A program made the position numbers and the translations under genes. A stretch of DNA of 64,000 bases from Carya illinoinensis (taxonomy: Eukaryota > Streptophyta > Magnoliopsida > Fagales > Juglandaceae): the NCBI RefSeq assembly GCF_018687715.1, contig NC_056762.1, positions 14,676,364 to 14,740,363 of the forward strand, read 5' to 3'. Each line of letters starts with the position of its first letter. Within the stretch, counting starts at the first letter, position 1. This document shows positions 45,201-55,442 of this stretch, one piece after another. The notes under the pieces are model-generated. The model searched no databases, was not told the DNA's origin, and worked only from the letters and a program-made list of their open reading frames with translations.

Positions 45201-48200
45201 TGCCTTTTGGGTTTATATTCTTTCATAATTAATGACAATAGCTAGTTAATGGACTGTTGTTGGGAATGAGCCACCAGAATAGAATGTAGTCTCGTATTTA
45301 CATGTATGTATATACTTATTCCATTACATACAAAAAAGAAAAGCAATTCTATTTCTGGTCCTAATTAGCAATAATTTGTCATGTAACATTAGTTTTCTAT
45401 AAAGCTTAGCAATGGCATATTTGCTACATGCTATAAAGCTTTTCTTTCTGCAAGAATGTAAAAGGTAATAGGCCCTATGGTCAGGAAAAAGCCTATTGGT
45501 CATAAACTTTATTAAAGATGTATGGAGCTTTAAAATGTCTTTATGGTTGTTTTTGCAGCCCAAGATTAGTTAACTCGGCATATATGTTAGGAGTTGTGAC
45601 TTTCTTAAATTGGATTACAAGTGAAGCAGTTGAATTTCATTTTGATCGAATATCCATTTTGTTATTTTTCTATTTTTTGCTGGTGCAATGCAAGAAACCC
45701 GAATCTTTTTAGTCATAAAAAAAAGTTATTTATCTATTTTTTGATTGGCACTAGGTGCCTGAGAACAAAGTTCCAACTAATCCCGGGGGTGCACAAGCCC
45801 TCGGCAAGGAGTTCACTGCAAGTGCAGCTTGGGTAATTCAAGGGGAAGTTGCCCCAGTCCGATGGCCCCTAGAAATTGTTTGCACCCAAAGATTTGAACC
45901 TTAGACCTAGAGGGAGCATACCACCAAGACCAAGATCTTTACCACTTGAGCCAACCACCAATATCCATTTTGTTATTTAGTGATCTTGATCTTAATTATT
46001 ACTATGTGAGATATAATTCCATATCTTTTGGGTCACGTTCACTGAAAATTTAGATTCTTAGACCTTATAATGATAATAGAATTAGTACTTCAGTTGGTTG
46101 GGGGAAAGAGTAGAGGGTACGAAAGCTGGTATAGAAAAAGAGATCGTAAGATGGTTGTTGCCATTGTTGATTGGGTTAAAGGAGGAAAGCAAAGGATGTT
46201 CATTTCATCCTGGGCCCACCAAAGATATTTTGTGTGTGTATCTCAAGTATATATATGTATGCATATGGTGATCACAGAATAAGTACTCCTTTGAGTTTGG
46301 GGGACGAGTGTTGTAGGTAAGGAAAGTGGGCTAAGGAAAAGTAGAGTAAAATGATTTTATTCAGTTTGGAGAGAAATGGAATGGAAAGAAATGAGAGTTA
46401 CTAATTTTTTCTGATGGGCTGGAACTTGCAAAAGTGGGGTGATTCTCTTTTCTTCCAACCTAAGTGCAACATTTACTTTTTCCCTCCTTTCTTCCTTATG
46501 CAGTAAACCACACAGAAGGAAAGCAGGTTTTCTTTCCTTCTGGTAATTCCTTCCATTCCAACCTTTCGTTCACCCATATCTCTTCCCACCAAATGGTGAG
46601 AATTTCTTTAAGATGATAACATTCACCTGATTAAATCAAGCAACTGCAATTGGTGCTAATCAGATCCTGGGTTTCAGTCCATCATTATATAAGACAAGCT
46701 TGAAGAATGCATTATAGTGATGATGGAACAGATAGAATGCAATTTTCTTTGAAATAGGAGTAAATGTGAAATAGCAGAAAGCTTTTGAACATCAGCTAAT
46801 CTGTTGTCTTCAATATTTCTGTTTTGGGCCGGTTACCATATTGTAATCATTGCATCACAAAGAACTGCTAGTGTTCGTCAATCATAGTGTGTTTGGCAGC
46901 AGTTAGGGTTGGCCCTTCCTTTTTATTTATATGATTCTTTGTTTTATTTTCTAGCAGTTAAGTGCTTTTGATTTTAGTCAAACAATCTTATTGTTTAATG
47001 TAGTGCATTTGGATTAAAAGGAATGCCCAAATTTTCAATATAGCTCGGCTTTACTATGTTTTTTTAAGTCACTTCGAGTGGTGTTGTATTAATGCTCATC
47101 CTGATGTTTCTAAACACCCTTTTGGGTGTTTTCTCATGCATACTGCTTTTCTACTTAAGTTGCATGCCCATTGCGCTTGTAATATAATTGCTTTTACTTA
47201 TCAGCAAAAGTCTGATTGTAAGACAATGTCCTTCAAGTGACCAGGAAAAGTATGTCAAACTGAGTGACTGAGTCCAGCTGATATGGCCTCATGGCTTCTA
47301 GTTGGCCTTTCTGGTTGATGTTTGATTACCACAAACATGCCTAGCATTGAACTTCACTCATTCCTTGTCAAACTTGAAAGTCTAATGAATTATTTGACTC
47401 AGATAATAATGAAAAGAAGCTGTAAAAAGGTCAGTTTGGATTGAAGTTTTACTTTCTGATTTTGATCAGGATACTCAAGAAATGAAGTAATCATATATTT
47501 TTGCTGCCTCATATACAGTAACTCTGCCCCGAAAATATTCCCATTTGAAATGCACAATCTATGAAACCCTAACAGCAAATGATTCCCAGCAAGATCTCTC
47601 TTGTACTGAAATGCCAATGGTACCTTAGGTTGAAAAGGGAGAAAATACTTCACATTTTTTGGAATAAATGCAACTGACATGGGTTCCTTTGGGTAAGTTA
47701 ATGGAAAGAGTTCTGATATATGTTTAGTACATTTCCTTTTGGCTCAAACTCCTCCCAAGTTAAAGGCTGGACAGTAGGAGTAGCCAATATGGATTCTAGG
47801 CTCAAGCAAAATCCAGTTGATTATACCTGGCTTAGCTAAAACTAACTTGTAAAGCTAGAACTTCATGTGTATAAAGTGCTTGGCTTACTATCACATATTT
47901 AGTTGTGTTCCTAGTACATCATTGCAACTACCTTGATGTCACAAAGTCATTTGCTCACCTTTCAGTTTGCATGTGAGAAAATAGGATGTTTCATGGTTGC
48001 AGTGCTTTTTTTATTTATATCCATATCTAAATATTGATCTTACTTATGGAAGTTATGGTGCTTCTACCTTTACTGATGTAATCTTGTGCTAGACCATTTT
48101 TCAACATAGGGCTTCAACTTTTTTCAGTTCTGTCATCTTTTGGTCTCTTGCTCATACCCATTTTGAGTTTCTTTTGTTACTTTCAAGTTTCACTTGTATG

Positions 48201-49959
48201 GTGTTGCCTAATTATTTTTACTGTGGATATCCAAGTTTCTTTGACACGAGTGCTCCCATATATTTCCTTTTTTTTTTTTTGGTATTAACAGTTGGAACAA
48301 TTTAAGAAGCAACTCATGCAGTCCCTAAATGATGACAATTCATCAGTAAGATTTCCTTCCCCAACCAATCTTGGTTCAGGTTCTCTATTAAGTTTTTATG
48401 CTTTTCCTCAACATTGGCCTTGCATATGATTTATGTGGGCCTTAAAAATTAATTAGATACCATATTTTTTTTTTTTTTTTTTTTGGTTTTTTATCTCCTT
48501 TTAACAGCAAGCTGAAACTGTTGATATTGGAACCTGTGACCAATCGATTCCCAAATCATATCCAGACAACGGTACTATTCATCTGACTTCATTAATCTTT
48601 GATAAATATGATTGTTTTATCTCTGTTTTTTTTTTTTTTTAAAAAAAAAAAAATCAAATGTGTTGCTTTTTGTCAAGGCTCTCACATTTCTTTCTTTTAT
48701 GTTGCTTGCCACCTCGTGGGTACCTTGTGTTCCATGCTTACAGATGAGGGGGCAAATGGCTCCATGGGACATCAATCTGATGAAGGTATATGAACTTGTC
48801 TGTGCTATTCTTTGAGCCTAGATTGTGTGGCTAGATTGTTCCCCTTTCAATAGCTTAAAATCTTGGTCCATCGTAAGTTGTTATTATAGTTAGGTTGTAA
48901 ATTAGAAGTCATGAAACTATGAAACTTAGTATCTTGAAATTATATATGTTATTACTTCTCAAGAAAAGATATTAAGCTACTTTGTTGTCCGCAGCATCAA
49001 GGCATGCTAGGCAAAGATTTTCTATTACTCCATATATCACTCCACAGCTTACACCAACTGGAACTCCAAAAATTATTTCTACAAGTGTGTCCCCTACGAG
49101 TTATTCTGCTGTTGGATCTCCCCGAAAAAACTCTGGTTCAACATCTCCCGCAAGACTGCCCTACGAAGGAAGGAGTACGCTGTCTTCATGGTACCCATCA
49201 AGCCAGCAGTCATCTGCAGCGAACTCTCCTCCTCGTGGACGACAACAGCCAGGTTTTTATGAGTTGCTGTTTCAATGGGCAGTTTTTCTCATTTTCACCT
49301 TATTATTAGAGCATATAACTACTTGTCGGTATTCTTTGGGTGCATGCTTGGCCAAGAGTTCTAACTGCTCATGGCCTACCCTTACAGCTAGCAAAACATT
49401 CCACTGTATTTCATGTTGTATTCCGTAATAGATTATGACAGTCTGTAGATTAACTTCTCGTTGATCACATCTTGTATGTTGTCGCATTCTGCCATCTGCC
49501 ATTAATCATTTTCTTTTGTAATTAAAAAAATATGTAGGGCGCACTCCTCGAATAGATGGAAAGGAGTTTTTTCGGCAAGCCAGGTGAGTCTGTGTATGTC
49601 CATTGAATTATATACCGGCTAATTTGTTATGGTAGTAATAGAGCTCTTTAAACAGTGATTTACATGTTTCTGTAATCCAGGAGTCGGTTATCATATGAGC
49701 AGTTCAGTGCATTTCTGGCTAATATCAAGGAACTAAATAGTCAAAAGCAAACTCGAGAGGTAACGAATTGTTTAATGCCTAGTTATTTGCTACTTCTATC
49801 TCTTAAAACTGCTCGCACTTGTCTAATTCTCAAGTAGTTTATGGTTTGCAATTTTTTTTCTTTCAGGAAACTCTAAGGAAAGCAGAAGAGATATTTGGAA
49901 TGGATAACAAAGATCTTTACCTATCATTTCAAGGATTGCTAAACCGCAACATACACTAA
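42296..49959 (+). CDS. Uncharacterised At4g15545-like coiled-coil protein, nine exons
   Basis: Intact gene for 329 residues. Exons: 42296-42580, 44936-45004, 48292-48345, 48508-48571, 48744-48785, 48995-49252, 49538-49583, 49681-49759, 49867-49959. All have GT-AG borders and the frame is kept throughout. Residues 1-95 include FDLPDEILTVIPTDPYDQLD and a coiled coil (VSNLESEVARMRHKLQDKDR) that continues through exons 2-3 (AKKLGRDLAKLEQFKKQLMQ). Exons 4-6 are a Ser/Thr/Pro-rich, probably disordered stretch (TPTGTPKI, WYPSSQQSSAANSPPR). Exons 7-9 form the conserved end (DGKEFFRQARSRLSYEQF, LRKAEEIFG, DLYLSFQGLLNR). This matches, from memory, Arabidopsis At4g15545 and its plant orthologues; function is unknown. 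Intron 1 (2.4 kb) and intron 2 (3.3 kb) carry SINE and LTR debris. Confidence 0.92.
43253..43330 (+). mobile_element. SINE 3' fragment in intron 1
   Basis: The block GTGCACTTGCAGAAAGTTCC...CTTGTGCACC...GGGATTAGTCAAGACTTTG is the inverse counterpart of the 3' half of the intron-2 SINE (45755-45830). It is a truncated older copy in opposite orientation. No duplication was found. Confidence 0.55.
43390..43700. mobile_element. Remnant of an A/B-type LTR in intron 1
   Basis: Contains GTGAGTCAAATAATAAGTAAGCA and GGGCTGCCAACGCACAATTATGCCCTGTGTAAGAG, split here because of length limits: the matching words in insertions A and B are CTCAGTAAGCAATACATC and CACTATTATGCCCCGTGTG. The order and spacing are similar, so an eroded piece of the same LTR group is likely. 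Confidence 0.45.
45668..45959 (-). mobile_element. tRNA-derived SINE in intron 2
   Basis: In minus orientation it begins GGTTGGCTCAAGTGGTAAAG, with a Pol III A-box-like TGGCTCAAGTGG and B-box-like GGTTCAAATC about 40 bp on. It continues through GGGATTAGTTGGAACTTTG to an A-rich end. It is flanked by a perfect 19-bp duplication AATATCCATTTTGTTATTT (45649-45667, 45960-45978). It looks like the widespread plant Au-type SINE group, from memory. Sitting inside an intron, it does not disturb the exons. Confidence 0.85.
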
Positions 49960-50988
49960 AATCAAAGTGCATTGCTTGCGATGGTTTTTAATTAGTGGTA
50001 TGCCTACCTTCAGCCACCCTCTCTTTCTATCCTTCTCTTGTGTTCATTGTGTGACATTTGACAAGCGGCCATTCAAGAGGAAATCAATGATGCTTTACAG
50101 TAGGGTTTGCGTATCACGATTACATAAGAAAGCCTTGGAAACCACCCCTCGATGAGGGGGTTCGGGTGGGGGGGAGGACCATCACTAACTGAAAATAACA
50201 AAAACAGTGACATGCCATCATGACCAAGAGTTCTGTGCCTCTACCATGAACAATAAAATAAGATCAAATGTTCAATAGAGAGATTTGAACCCTTATTTTT
50301 TCCTATTTTTTTTTCACCTTGTTCTTAGTTGATCTTCTTTCACATCTTGTAACACTACTACTAGAGAGTTGACTTCTTCATATTGCAGAGAACTGAAATA
50401 TGAAGAACTCAGCTTCGGGGGTAAAGATTGGTGGCAGTCTCTCTGCAAATGTTCAAAGAGAACATGTCATCATACTATACGCTTCTCTCCAATTTTGTTC
50501 AAGACTCCATCCAGTGGCTCATTGGGTGTTGTGGGGGTGGACATTGAGTAGTTGTGTGCCGATGGCAACTCTTGGGAGTTCATTGTGTATGTGTTTTGTT
50601 GGGGCTAGGGTTATGAACGAATGAAATCATATGTAGAAGGGTAAGCCGTTGTTTTGCTCCAGATTTTTTGAGGCTGACCGCAAGCTAGTTTTTTTTGTTG
50701 ACGAAGTAATTCTGCCCATGCCAGAACACTGAAAAATGTGTACAACATCTTATTTCTATTGTTTCATGTCAAAACAAACACATCCCAAGATTTGTTTAGT
50801 TCAACTTTAATTCAAATTGATGTATAATTTTGTCCCTTTAAATCCAAAAAAAAAGTATCTAATGTGATTTATTGTCAGGAGATAATAAAATAATGTTGGA
50901 TTATATGAATGCGTCGAGCTGTATGAAGGTTTCATCCTTCAGTTCTAAATCTGTCGAGGATTCTATGAACAGCACAAAACAATTAAGA
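49960..50988. other. 3' UTR and downstream spacer of the At4g15545-like gene
   Basis: Sequence after the TAA. AATAAAATAAG at about 50252 is a possible poly(A) signal. ORFs in this stretch (49967, 50369, 50400) show no domains. No second gene is seen. Confidence 0.4.
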
Positions 50989-51165
50989 TGCGATTTAGAC
51001 AGTGAAGATGAAAGTTAAAAGTTAAATAAAATATTATTAAAATATTATTTTTTAATAATATTATTATTTTGTAATTTAAAAAAATTAAATTGTTTATTAA
51101 ATATTATTATAATAATAAGATGAAATGAAATACTTTTTATATTTAAATAGTGTTTGACCGCATTT
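50989..51165 (+). mobile_element. MITE of the GATGAGATGAG family, copy 6
   Basis: Runs from GATGCGATTTAGACAGTGAA through AAAGTTAAATAAAATATTAT and AATTTAAAAAAATTAAATTG to AAATAGTGTTTGACCGCA. It shows the same motif order as copies 2 and 7. Confidence 0.68.
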
Positions 51166-51256
51166 TTCAGGAAGGTAAGAGCTTCCTTCCCAGATGTATT
51201 TTTTTAAAGCTAAATATAGGCGAGACTGAAATGTATCGTATCTAATTTTACGGCGG

Positions 51257-51430
51257 AAAGTTTCATTTCTGGTCAAAGATATCGTCAAATCGTTGATAGA
51301 ATGTGGCATCTAACTATCTAAGAGCATCCAATTGCTGCTCAAAAAAGTTTCATTTCTGGTCAAAGATATCATAGAATCGTTGATAGAATGTGGCATCTAA
51401 CTATCTAAGAGCATACAATTGCTGCTCAAA
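51257..51430 (+). repeat. 87-bp tandem duplication containing a Harbinger-like end
   Basis: Copy 1 (51257-51343) and copy 2 (51344-51430) are nearly identical, starting AAAGTTTCATTTCTGGTCAA and ending TAAGAGCATCCAATTGCTGC (51319-51338) or TAAGAGCATACAATTGCTGC. GAGCATCCA after TAA resembles PIF/Harbinger inverted ends with a TAA/TTA target, so the duplication may mark the left end of the Harbinger remains to the right. Confidence 0.7.
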
Positions 51431-51969
51431 ATTCTTTAAAAATTTTGGCCAAAAATTATCTTTTTCTAAATTATCTTTTAACTTATATTTATAAAACTTC
51501 CAACATCTCTCTCTATTTTTTTTCTATTCTTTTTTTTATTATTATTTTTTCCCACTTCCCTTTACAATCTTAATTACTCAATCTTGTCTTTTTCTTATAG
51601 TTTGAACTATTACTTTTCAACGAATATTTTTAACACATCACAAAAATTATTTTTTTGTTAGTACAACCAAATTTTCAAAATTATTACGTTTTTAAGAATA
51701 ATATAACTTCTCACCGGTATTATTTTGTAACAATTAAATTTTAAATGGTAATGATTTTTATCTTTTGTCTAACAGTGGGTTTTTTTGATCTTTTCCTAGA
51801 GGACATATTTTCAAACAGTAATATTTTTGTGTATAAATAAGAGCACTTGCTCTTTCATTGACATCTAGAGCAACCTTAGTTTCATTTTAGATTAAGAGTA
51901 AACTCTCATTCCAGTCTCATTCTCCACTCGCTTCTTACATGGCTCGTTCTTTTTTTTCGCAAATTGTTG

Positions 51970-53180
51970 CTTCACTTAGACTTTGAAAATGAGCTGGAGA
52001 TAGTTGTTAATGAAGATAGAGGATCAACGTCTCATCTTGGTCGTACTCGTCAATGTCGTAATTATATTAGGCGTGATCATTTAGAAGGGCATGAACAGTT
52101 ATTTCGCGACTATTTTGCATAATTGCCAATATATCCATTGAATCTATTTTGAAGGGATTTCGTATGGGTCGTGAACTTTTACTTCATATTCAGAATGAGG
52201 TAAAAACTTACGAGGCTTCATCTAAAGAAGAGATAATGTCGGAAAACTTGGTCTATCTTTATTGCAAAAGATAATTACTACACTTATAATGCTTGCGTAT
52301 GGAGTAATTGTCTATTTCATGGATGAGTACATATGGATTGGAGAAAGCACTACAAGAGAGCTTGAAAAAATTTGTGGTTGCCATCGTAAATATTTTTTCC
52401 AATGAATATTTAAGGTCTCCAAATGCTAATTATATTGCTCAATTGCTCTCTGTTGGTGAGAAATGCGGATTTTCTGGGATACTAGGAAGCATTGACTATA
52501 TACGTTGGAAGTAAAATAATTATCCCGCTGCATGGAAAGGTATGTACTCTAGACACAATCGTGAACCAAATATTATCTTAGAAGTGGTGGCATCATATGA
52601 TCTTTGAATATTACATGCAATTTTTGGATTACCCAATTCTCATAATGGTATCAATGTGTTAGAGAGATTTTTTATTTTCACTGAACTTGCCCAAGGGCAT
52701 GCTTTTCCAATCAATTACTCAATTAATGGTTATGACTACACTATGAGGTACTACCTTGCTGATGGTATTTATTCCAAAGTGATCAACATTTGTTAAGATG
52801 ATCCCATCCCCACAAGGGTAGAGGAAGAAATGTTTTGTAGCAGCATAAGAATCAACATGAAATGATGTAAAGCGTGCAATTGGGATCATTCAACAACACT
52901 TTGCAATAGTTTGTAGACCATCTCGGATGTTGAAAATTAGTAATCTTTAAAAAAAATTATGATAGCGGCATAATTCTATATACATAATTATCAAAGACAA
53001 GTGGAATGATAATCATGTTTCCAACTTTGAGTATGAACAAGTGATGACAGTCCTCATGAACTGTTGCGCAATCATACAACTGAACTTATGGAGTTCATTC
53101 AACTTCATCATCAAATTAGAGACAATTCAACTCATTATCAGCTCCAATCGAATCTAATTGAGCATCAATAGAAATTATAT
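51970..53180 (+). pseudogene. PIF/Harbinger transposase (DDE_Tnp_4) remnant
   Basis: Decayed nuclease/transposase of a PIF/Harbinger element. The best segment (52308-52640) reads, through several frames, TRESLKKFVVAIVNIFSNEY-like sequence, then GSIDYIRWK (first catalytic Asp block, usually GSIDCMHWKW), YPAAWKGMYSRHNREP and ILEVVASYDL. It continues with LHAIFGLPNSHNGINVLERF (usual SHNDINVL, so this Asp is Gly), INYSINGYDYTMRYYLADGI and finally PSRMLKISN. At least five stops and several frameshifts are present. The catalytic enzyme would cut and paste the element. The Myb-like partner protein is on the opposite strand at 54210-55400. Confidence 0.8.
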
Positions 53181-53332
53181 AACCAAACTTAGAAATGTTT
53201 GGAGCTAGTGTAATATCTATTTCACAAGGTCTTTGTTGTTTCCATTCCTATGTAAGATTTAAATTTCTTTATAAAAGTTATCAGAACTTATTCTAGCTAA
53301 TTGTATCAAATTAATATCTATAATATTTGTTA

Positions 53333-53971
53333 GGGTTAATTACACTTTGCCCCCTTAAACTTTTACTCAATTCACAATGTGCATCTGAAACTACTAATTA
53401 AATCAAAGTGGACCATCAAACTTTCAAAACTTCCCAATCCCCCCCTTTTGTCTACCAGAAGCGTTAAATCTAATAGAAATTCACTGCACGTGCTATTCAT
53501 GTACATAACATTCACTGTAAAGATGTAATTTTCATCTAATTTATTATCATTGACGATATAAAATATAAAATAATATATGCTATCAATTAATAATAAATCA
53601 TAAACCATTAAATAAATTTTTTTATTATTTTATATATGGTTATTGAATATAAAATAATTTCATTGTGTACATAAATTATTCATACTTACTTGCAACTTAG
53701 GTATAAATTAATTTTATATATGGTTAATTATTAATGATTTATTATTAATTAATAGCATATATTATTTTATAGTTTATATGATCAATGATAATAAATTAGA
53801 TGAAAATTACATCTTTGCAGTGAATTTCCGTTAGATTTAACACTGCTGGTAGATGGAAGGGTGGGATTGGGAAGTTTTGAAAGTTTGAGGGTCCACTTAG
53901 ATGCAATTAGTAGTTTTAGAGGCACATTGTGAATTGAGTGAAAGTTCGAGGGAGCAAAGTGTAATTATCCC
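53333..53971. mobile_element. MULE-type MITE with long inverted arms (639 bp)
   Basis: Ends GGGTTAATTACACTTTGCCC and the inverse of GGGATAATTACACTTTGCTC. Exact 9-bp duplications TATTTGTTA lie at 53324-53332 and 53972-53980, the Mutator-like signature. Arms of about 190 bp are inversely repeated (AAACTTTCAAAACTTCCCAA / TTGGGAAGTTTTGAAAGTTT). The centre is AT-rich and itself palindromic. It is inserted between the two Harbinger ORF relics. Confidence 0.88.
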
Positions 53972-54209
53972 TATTTGTTAAAAAATATTTAATAATTGTT
54001 ATACAAACATTATCCTCATACATGCATCAACAACATAAGAAGCATTGTCCAACATCCCAAACAATATCCTCAAAAGATTAACCTCAAAAGATTAAAAGAA
54101 AGAAGTAAGTGAAGGAGATACAAATTAACTAATACTTTCCATTGGTGAAAAGCGTCACAATTAACTTAGTTACAATAAATAATATACAAAATAAAAAAGT
54201 GTCATTGCT

Positions 54210-55400
54210 CCTCCCTATAATGTTTTGCCACAACTTCCATTTGACGTTGCTGGAAATTTGTGTGTATTTCAAGTAAGATAGTAACATCCATCAACATGAT
54301 CCACTCCTCCCTTTCTAACTGCTCCCTCTCCACTTTCTACTTTGCTTTAAACCGGGCAAATTCAAGTATGCTCGCTTCCAACCTTAGTCTCTTGTCCTCC
54401 TGCCGTATTTTTGCCTCCTCCCTCTCTTGATCATAATGCATTTTCTTCTCAAGAAGGAAAAAAATCTTTCTCTTGAGCGCGTGACTCCTCAAGAAGAGTC
54501 ATCCTCGAGAGCTTGACAATATCCTCAATTGGCCTAGTTGGGGGTCTTCTATTTTGCTTTCTCGGCTTTCCTTCCCATTGGCCTCTCCAAATCAACATCA
54601 TCATTGTCAACAACATGCTCCTCCTCAGCATTGTTTATTGAATCGACAACAAAAGAGGTACAAGTTGGGGTCGGCGACATTGTGGATCTTCGCTTTCGAC
54701 CATCCTTGGAGCAACATTGAATCAATTTTGGTTTAACAGGTGCTAACAATACTTGAACGGAAATTGACTTTTCTCTAGTGATTGGTACATCAGCTTCACT
54801 TTCTCAAACTTGTAAAACAAAAAAAAAAAAAAACAAAAAGAAAATGCTTACAGTGTATTTATCCAAAAATATAATAAAACAATATGTACAAGAACTTCAA
54901 AGTAGTGGATGGATATACCTTGTTTTGCTTGGTCATACCACTTTGGTTTAACCCTTCCACTTGGGCTAGCTTCGCAAAGAATTTATTGGTCACTTTTTGA
55001 GTCCCACTGATGCATTAAGGACCCAATGGTCCACTTCATTGTACTTTGCTTATACTGACTTAAGTATAAAGAAACTTCTCACAAAGTTGGGCATGTTTTT
55101 TTATCGATCTCTTAGATTGCATTTATTGATGTATTTAACCATGCAGACACAAATAGTTTGTCTTCCTCTTGGGTGAAGTTGGAACCCATATTGGATTTCT
55201 TCGTGGTAAGAACCCTTGGGGTGGGGTGGAGAGTCTTTTACCAACATTGGACTGTGTTGACTCAAGAAAGTATGGTCAATGTTAGGGTTGTGAAGAACAT
55301 ATATCCATGCTCTTGTGAGTCTATCTCTATACAATTGTAGAAGATGAAGGAATTTAAACATGTTAGAAACTCAATAGTCAACGGTGAAATCTTTTTGCAA
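54210..55400 (-). pseudogene. PIF/Harbinger ORF1 (Myb/SANT-like) remnant
   Basis: DNA-binding accessory protein of a PIF/Harbinger element, broken by stops. In minus order it has a trihelix/Myb start (GSNFTQEEDKLFVSAWLNTS, near 55180), YKQSTMKWTIGSLMHQW, then KPKLIQCCSKDGRKRRST. Next comes the diagnostic DLERPMGRKAEKAK (near 54560-54600), followed by a charged helix (YDQEREEAKIRQEDKRLRLE) and a C-terminal VTILLEIHTNFQQRQMEVV near 54240. The RPMGRKxxKAK block is the NAM-associated C-terminal motif of this ORF1 family. It is transcribed toward the plus-strand transposase at 51970-53180 (convergent). Confidence 0.8.
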
Positions 55401-55442
55401 AGCGGCTCAGAAAAAGAATGATGACATAGAGGAAGTGGCAAT

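Noticed and set aside
48982..49428. 148-residue single ORF over exon 6
   Set aside because: Its first part is exon 6 of the At4g15545-like gene; the rest reads into an intron past a clear GT donor at 49253.
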